Source of the DNA: an uncultured Ruminococcus sp.
GTDB taxonomy: Bacteria > Bacillota > Clostridia > Oscillospirales > Acutalibacteraceae
Direction: 5' to 3'
Length of the DNA: 9,135 nt
Assembly (NCBI GenBank): GCA_902802975.1
Contig: CADCOF010000248.1
Span: 1 to 9,135, forward strand
Notes under the pieces: model-generated
What the model saw: only the letters and a program-made list of their open reading frames with translations
Databases searched by the model: none
What the model was told of the DNA's origin: nothing
Shown: positions 6,860 through 9,135 of the stretch, piece by piece
Layout of the letters: each line of letters starts with the position of its first letter
How positions within the stretch are numbered: position 1 is the first letter of the stretch
Program-made: the position numbers and the translations under genes

Positions 6860-8083
6860 ATGCGAGTTTTATTTCTTATGGCGGATTCAAATGGCGGTTT
6901 CCCCGTACCGGCAGTTAAAGGCGGTGCAACAGAAACGCTGGTAGAACATTTAATTAAGCAGAATCAGAAAAAGCAGCTTGTGGATATGGAAATAGTTTCA
7001 TTTTATGATAAGGATGCTGTAAAGGCAGCGGAACAGTATACCAATTGTCAATTCCATTGGATCAGAATACCGGTTGTTGTAAAAATGTTGGATAAGCTGC
7101 TGTATTTCATAGTAAAACACTTTTTCAAAAAGAAAAAGGCAGTGTCATATAAGACAATTTTTTCACTGTTATATTATATCTTATGTTCATCGCACATCAT
7201 AAAACAATGTCAATACGATAAAATAATACTTGAAAATAACATTCCGCTTGCATGGACCATTAAACTGTCTAAGTTTAATGGTGAGTATTATTATCATTTT
7301 CATAACGTTCCTCGCATAAGCGCAAAAGCAAAAGAAACCATACAGAACAGCACAGGTTTTCTTTGTGTTAGCTGTTATGTAGCGGATCAAATATGTAAGC
7401 CGGATAATGCAATAGGTCCCGTAAACAAAGATAAAACTCGTGTTTTATACAATTGTATTGACTTGAATCACTTTTCTCCTCGTTCCAAAGAAACATGCTT
7501 TTACATACGTGAAAAATATGGTGTGAGCAAAGAAGAAACGCTTATCATTTTTGTAGGACGCTTATCAAAAGAAAAAGGCATAGATGTTGTTTTGTCGGCT
7601 ATGAAGCAGTGTAAAACAAAGCATATTAAGCTGATGATTGTTGGCGGACTGATGCCTAATGATAAAGAAAAAGATCAGTATCAGCTTTATATTCGTAAGC
7701 TTGCTGCAGAAATGGGTGACAATGTTATTTTTACAGGATATATTGATCAAGCGGCACTTCCTGATTTTTATGGCGCAGCAGATCTGGCGATACTGCCTTC
7801 TATGTGGGATGAACCAGCTGGGTTGACAATGGTGGAAGCAATGGCAGAAGGTCTTCCGGTGATCTCAACTGTTTCGGGAGGAATTCCGGAATATCTTGGA
7901 AATGCTGCAGTTTTACTACAGAGAGATGATGATATTGTAAGCAGATTAGCGGAAAACATAGACAAAATTATTACATCTTTTGAAGTTAGTAACATAATGC
8001 GTGAGGCGGGAGTTAAGAGAGCTGCTTTTATTGCTGATTCTGAAACTTATCTTGAAAGGTTTCTGCAGGCAATTAGTAGATGA
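6860..8083 (+). CDS. GT4-type glycosyltransferase
   Basis: Second predicted GT-B retaining glycosyltransferase, probably adding another sugar of the repeat unit. The 407-residue protein (from ATG 6860) begins MRVLFLMADSNGGFPVPAVK with GGATETLVEHLI (21-32), the glycine-rich N-terminal loop of GT4 enzymes. A basic, hydrophobic stretch (about 71-120, including FFKKKKAVSYK) is likely to contact membrane or acceptor. YYYHFHNVPR (143-152) and the FLCVSCYVADQ segment (168-177) complete the N-domain. The C-domain shows LYNCIDLNHFSP (196-207), IFVGRLSKEKGIDVVL (230-245), VGG (261-263), NVIFTGYI (288-295), and the EX7E element EPAGLTMVE (318-326) followed by AEGLPVISTVSGGIPE (329-344). The start 6860 fits the family N-terminus and AAGGA at 6847-6851; ATG 6851 would add three residues. 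A 35-nt gap, the longest in the window, precedes it, and I see no hairpin or promoter in that gap. Specificity is unknown. Confidence 0.9.
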   Translation: MRVLFLMADSNGGFPVPAVKGGATETLVEHLIKQNQKKQLVDMEIVSFYDKDAVKAAEQYTNCQFHWIRIPVVVKMLDKLLYFIVKHFFKKKKAVSYKTIFSLLYYILCSSHIIKQCQYDKIILENNIPLAWTIKLSKFNGEYYYHFHNVPRISAKAKETIQNSTGFLCVSCYVADQICKPDNAIGPVNKDKTRVLYNCIDLNHFSPRSKETCFYIREKYGVSKEETLIIFVGRLSKEKGIDVVLSAMKQCKTKHIKLMIVGGLMPNDKEKDQYQLYIRKLAAEMGDNVIFTGYIDQAALPDFYGAADLAILPSMWDEPAGLTMVEAMAEGLPVISTVSGGIPEYLGNAAVLLQRDDDIVSRLAENIDKIITSFEVSNIMREAGVKRAAFIADSETYLERFLQAISR

Positions 8084-8086
8084 GGA
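8082..8086 (+). promoter_or_regulatory. Ribosome binding site of the gene at 8096
   Basis: GAGGA overlaps the stop of the preceding glycosyltransferase gene and lies 9 nt before ATG 8096. The in-frame GTG at 8090 is only 3 nt away and is less likely to be the start. The arrangement suggests translational coupling. Confidence 0.7.
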
Positions 8087-8095
8087 ATTGTGAAA

Positions 8096-9073
8096 ATGGA
8101 TAGGTTTTTTGTAATTATCAATGAGGCATCACCAGGAAGTTGGCCGGATTTATTCTGGAGCGATCTGAAAGGACAAGCGGAGATTTTTCTTGATAATAAC
8201 ACACTGAGAAGCGAGAGATTGAGAAAAATAAAAAAAGCCCATTTCAGCAATATAATAAATCGTAAATTATTTCTTCCATTTAAATCAATTTGGGATTTAA
8301 GCAATTCACTGCCGCTGAACAAAATCAATCCAAAAGATAGGTGTTTTGTAATTTTTCAAAGTGCTGTCAAGTTCTCGCCGCATTACATAAAAAAGCTAAA
8401 GAAAAATGGAGCAATAATTATATTGTATTTGCCTGATACCGTAGAGAAGCTGGGACTTGCTAAAAACAAAAAGGAACTGCGGCAATATGAATCAAGATAT
8501 TATATAGATAAAACATATTCATTTGACCCTCATGACAGCGAGGTTTATGATATTACGTTTTTTGATATTTATTCATCTCTTTCACATAATATGTCCAAGC
8601 AACATGATAATGGCGTGTTCTATATTGGTAACTGTCGTACCGCTGAAAGACTTGATACGCTTAATAAAATCTATGACAGGCTGAGTAGAACAATAAATTG
8701 CGATTTCAGACTGGTAGGTGTTGAGGATGAAAGTAGTGTTCATTCGGGAATTACTTGTAATCAACCGTTGTCTTATTCACAGGTTCTGGATTTAATTGCT
8801 GATACAAACTGTGTTTTGGAAATTATGAATGAATCACAGCAAGGCAATACATTGAGAAGCAAGGAAGCTATATGCTTCAATAAAAGATTGCTTACCAATA
8901 ATGCAAATATTGTCAACAATCCGTATTATAATCCTCGTTTTATTCAATACTTTTCAAAGCCAGAGGACATCCGACTTGATTGGTTTGAAAAGGATGTGCA
9001 AGTTGATTATGGCTATCAGGGAGAGTATTCTCCAAGAGCCTTTCTTAAGTTATTGGAAAAGGATTTTGAATAA
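8096..9073 (+). CDS. Glycosyltransferase-like polysaccharide-locus protein, uncharacterised
   Basis: The 325-residue protein has no textbook GT4 signature. Its layout resembles a loosely defined group of capsule/LPS-locus proteins that I recognise from recurring patterns. These are a mid-region YIDKTYSFDPHDSEVYDITF (136-155), then a new beta-strand start GVFYIGNCRTAERLDTLNKI (173-192), and a C-terminal block CVLEIMNESQQGNTLRSKEA (239-258) followed by KRLLTNNANIVNNPYYNP (263-280). In that group the last block usually reads like D-x-x-x-x-x-Q-x-G-L-T-x-R-x-x-E-A with K-K-L-I-T-T-N; here Asn251 stands where Leu is usual. The two-domain pattern suggests a GT-B-like fold, but activity is inferred only. 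No signal peptide or membrane span is apparent, and the N-terminal half is basic and very AT-rich. The start is ATG 8096, set by GAGGA at 8082-8086. A polysaccharide-modifying or transferase role is supported by context; its substrate is unknown. Confidence 0.6.
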   Translation: MDRFFVIINEASPGSWPDLFWSDLKGQAEIFLDNNTLRSERLRKIKKAHFSNIINRKLFLPFKSIWDLSNSLPLNKINPKDRCFVIFQSAVKFSPHYIKKLKKNGAIIILYLPDTVEKLGLAKNKKELRQYESRYYIDKTYSFDPHDSEVYDITFFDIYSSLSHNMSKQHDNGVFYIGNCRTAERLDTLNKIYDRLSRTINCDFRLVGVEDESSVHSGITCNQPLSYSQVLDLIADTNCVLEIMNESQQGNTLRSKEAICFNKRLLTNNANIVNNPYYNPRFIQYFSKPEDIRLDWFEKDVQVDYGYQGEYSPRAFLKLLEKDFE

Positions 9074-9085
9074 AAGGGTGTTTCC

Positions 9086-9135
9086 ATGAGTTTAATTAAA
9101 TATATTAAAAAACTGTATCATAGAATGAAAGGCAT
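9086..9135 (+). CDS. Start of an unidentified gene, 3' truncated by the window
   Basis: An ATG at 9086 follows an AAAGGGTG ribosome binding site (9073-9080) that overlaps the preceding stop codon region. The 16 complete codons read MSLIKYIKKLYHRMKG, a basic amphipathic N-terminus. It is in the same direction and within 12 nt of the preceding gene, so it is very likely the next member of the operon. Sixteen residues do not identify a family. An acyltransferase (for example an N-acetyltransferase for Fuc4N), another glycosyltransferase or a membrane protein are all possible, and I do not choose between them. Confidence 0.65.
   Translation, partial: MSLIKYIKKLYHRMKG

Noticed and set aside
9071..9135. 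Assigning the truncated last gene to an acetyltransferase
   Set aside because: Sixteen residues are not enough; the basic N-terminus fits many protein families.

Overview
This is an AT-leaning window with a single coding strand. It comes from what looks like a low-GC Gram-positive, most likely a Clostridia/Ruminococcus-type gut Firmicute. The indications are strong purine-rich ribosome binding sites (GGAGG, AGGAGG, AAGGAGA), occasional TTG starts, and Ugd, RmlA and GT4 proteins of the kind common in Firmicutes. The assignment is an inference from style, not a taxonomic proof.

The window is part of a surface-polysaccharide (capsule/exopolysaccharide) operon. All nine genes are on the + strand, with gaps of 35 nt or less, or overlaps of a few bases. 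I see no promoter, terminator, RNA gene, CRISPR array or insertion sequence, and no gene-free stretch longer than about 35 nt. Both ends are cut: the first gene lacks its 5' end and the last has only its first 16 codons.

Layout: 1-993 is a UDP-glucose 6-dehydrogenase (ugd, 5' partial). 1014-4533 holds a complete dTDP-L-rhamnose set in the order rmlA-rmlB-rmlD-rmlC. 4554-5687 is a WecE-type aminotransferase making dTDP-4-amino-4,6-dideoxygalactose (dTDP-Fuc4N). 5709-6824 and 6860-8083 are two GT4-type glycosyltransferases. 8096-9073 is a poorly characterised protein of the glycosyltransferase-like type found in polysaccharide loci. 9086 onward is the start of an unidentified gene.

How they fit together: the first six genes make activated sugars. 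Ugd gives UDP-glucuronate. RmlA and RmlB make dTDP-4-keto-6-deoxyglucose, which sits at a fork. RmlC and RmlD take it to dTDP-L-rhamnose, and the WecE-like enzyme aminates it to dTDP-Fuc4N. The glycosyltransferases that follow probably assemble a repeat unit from these and other sugars. Base composition falls from moderate in the rml genes to strongly AT-rich downstream, the usual picture of a conserved precursor block joined to a variable serotype-specific block.

I do not see clear evidence of a wholly new system. The points most worth checking are the heptanucleotide repeat carrying the rmlD start, the rhamnose/Fuc4N fork, and the poorly characterised gene at 8096-9073.
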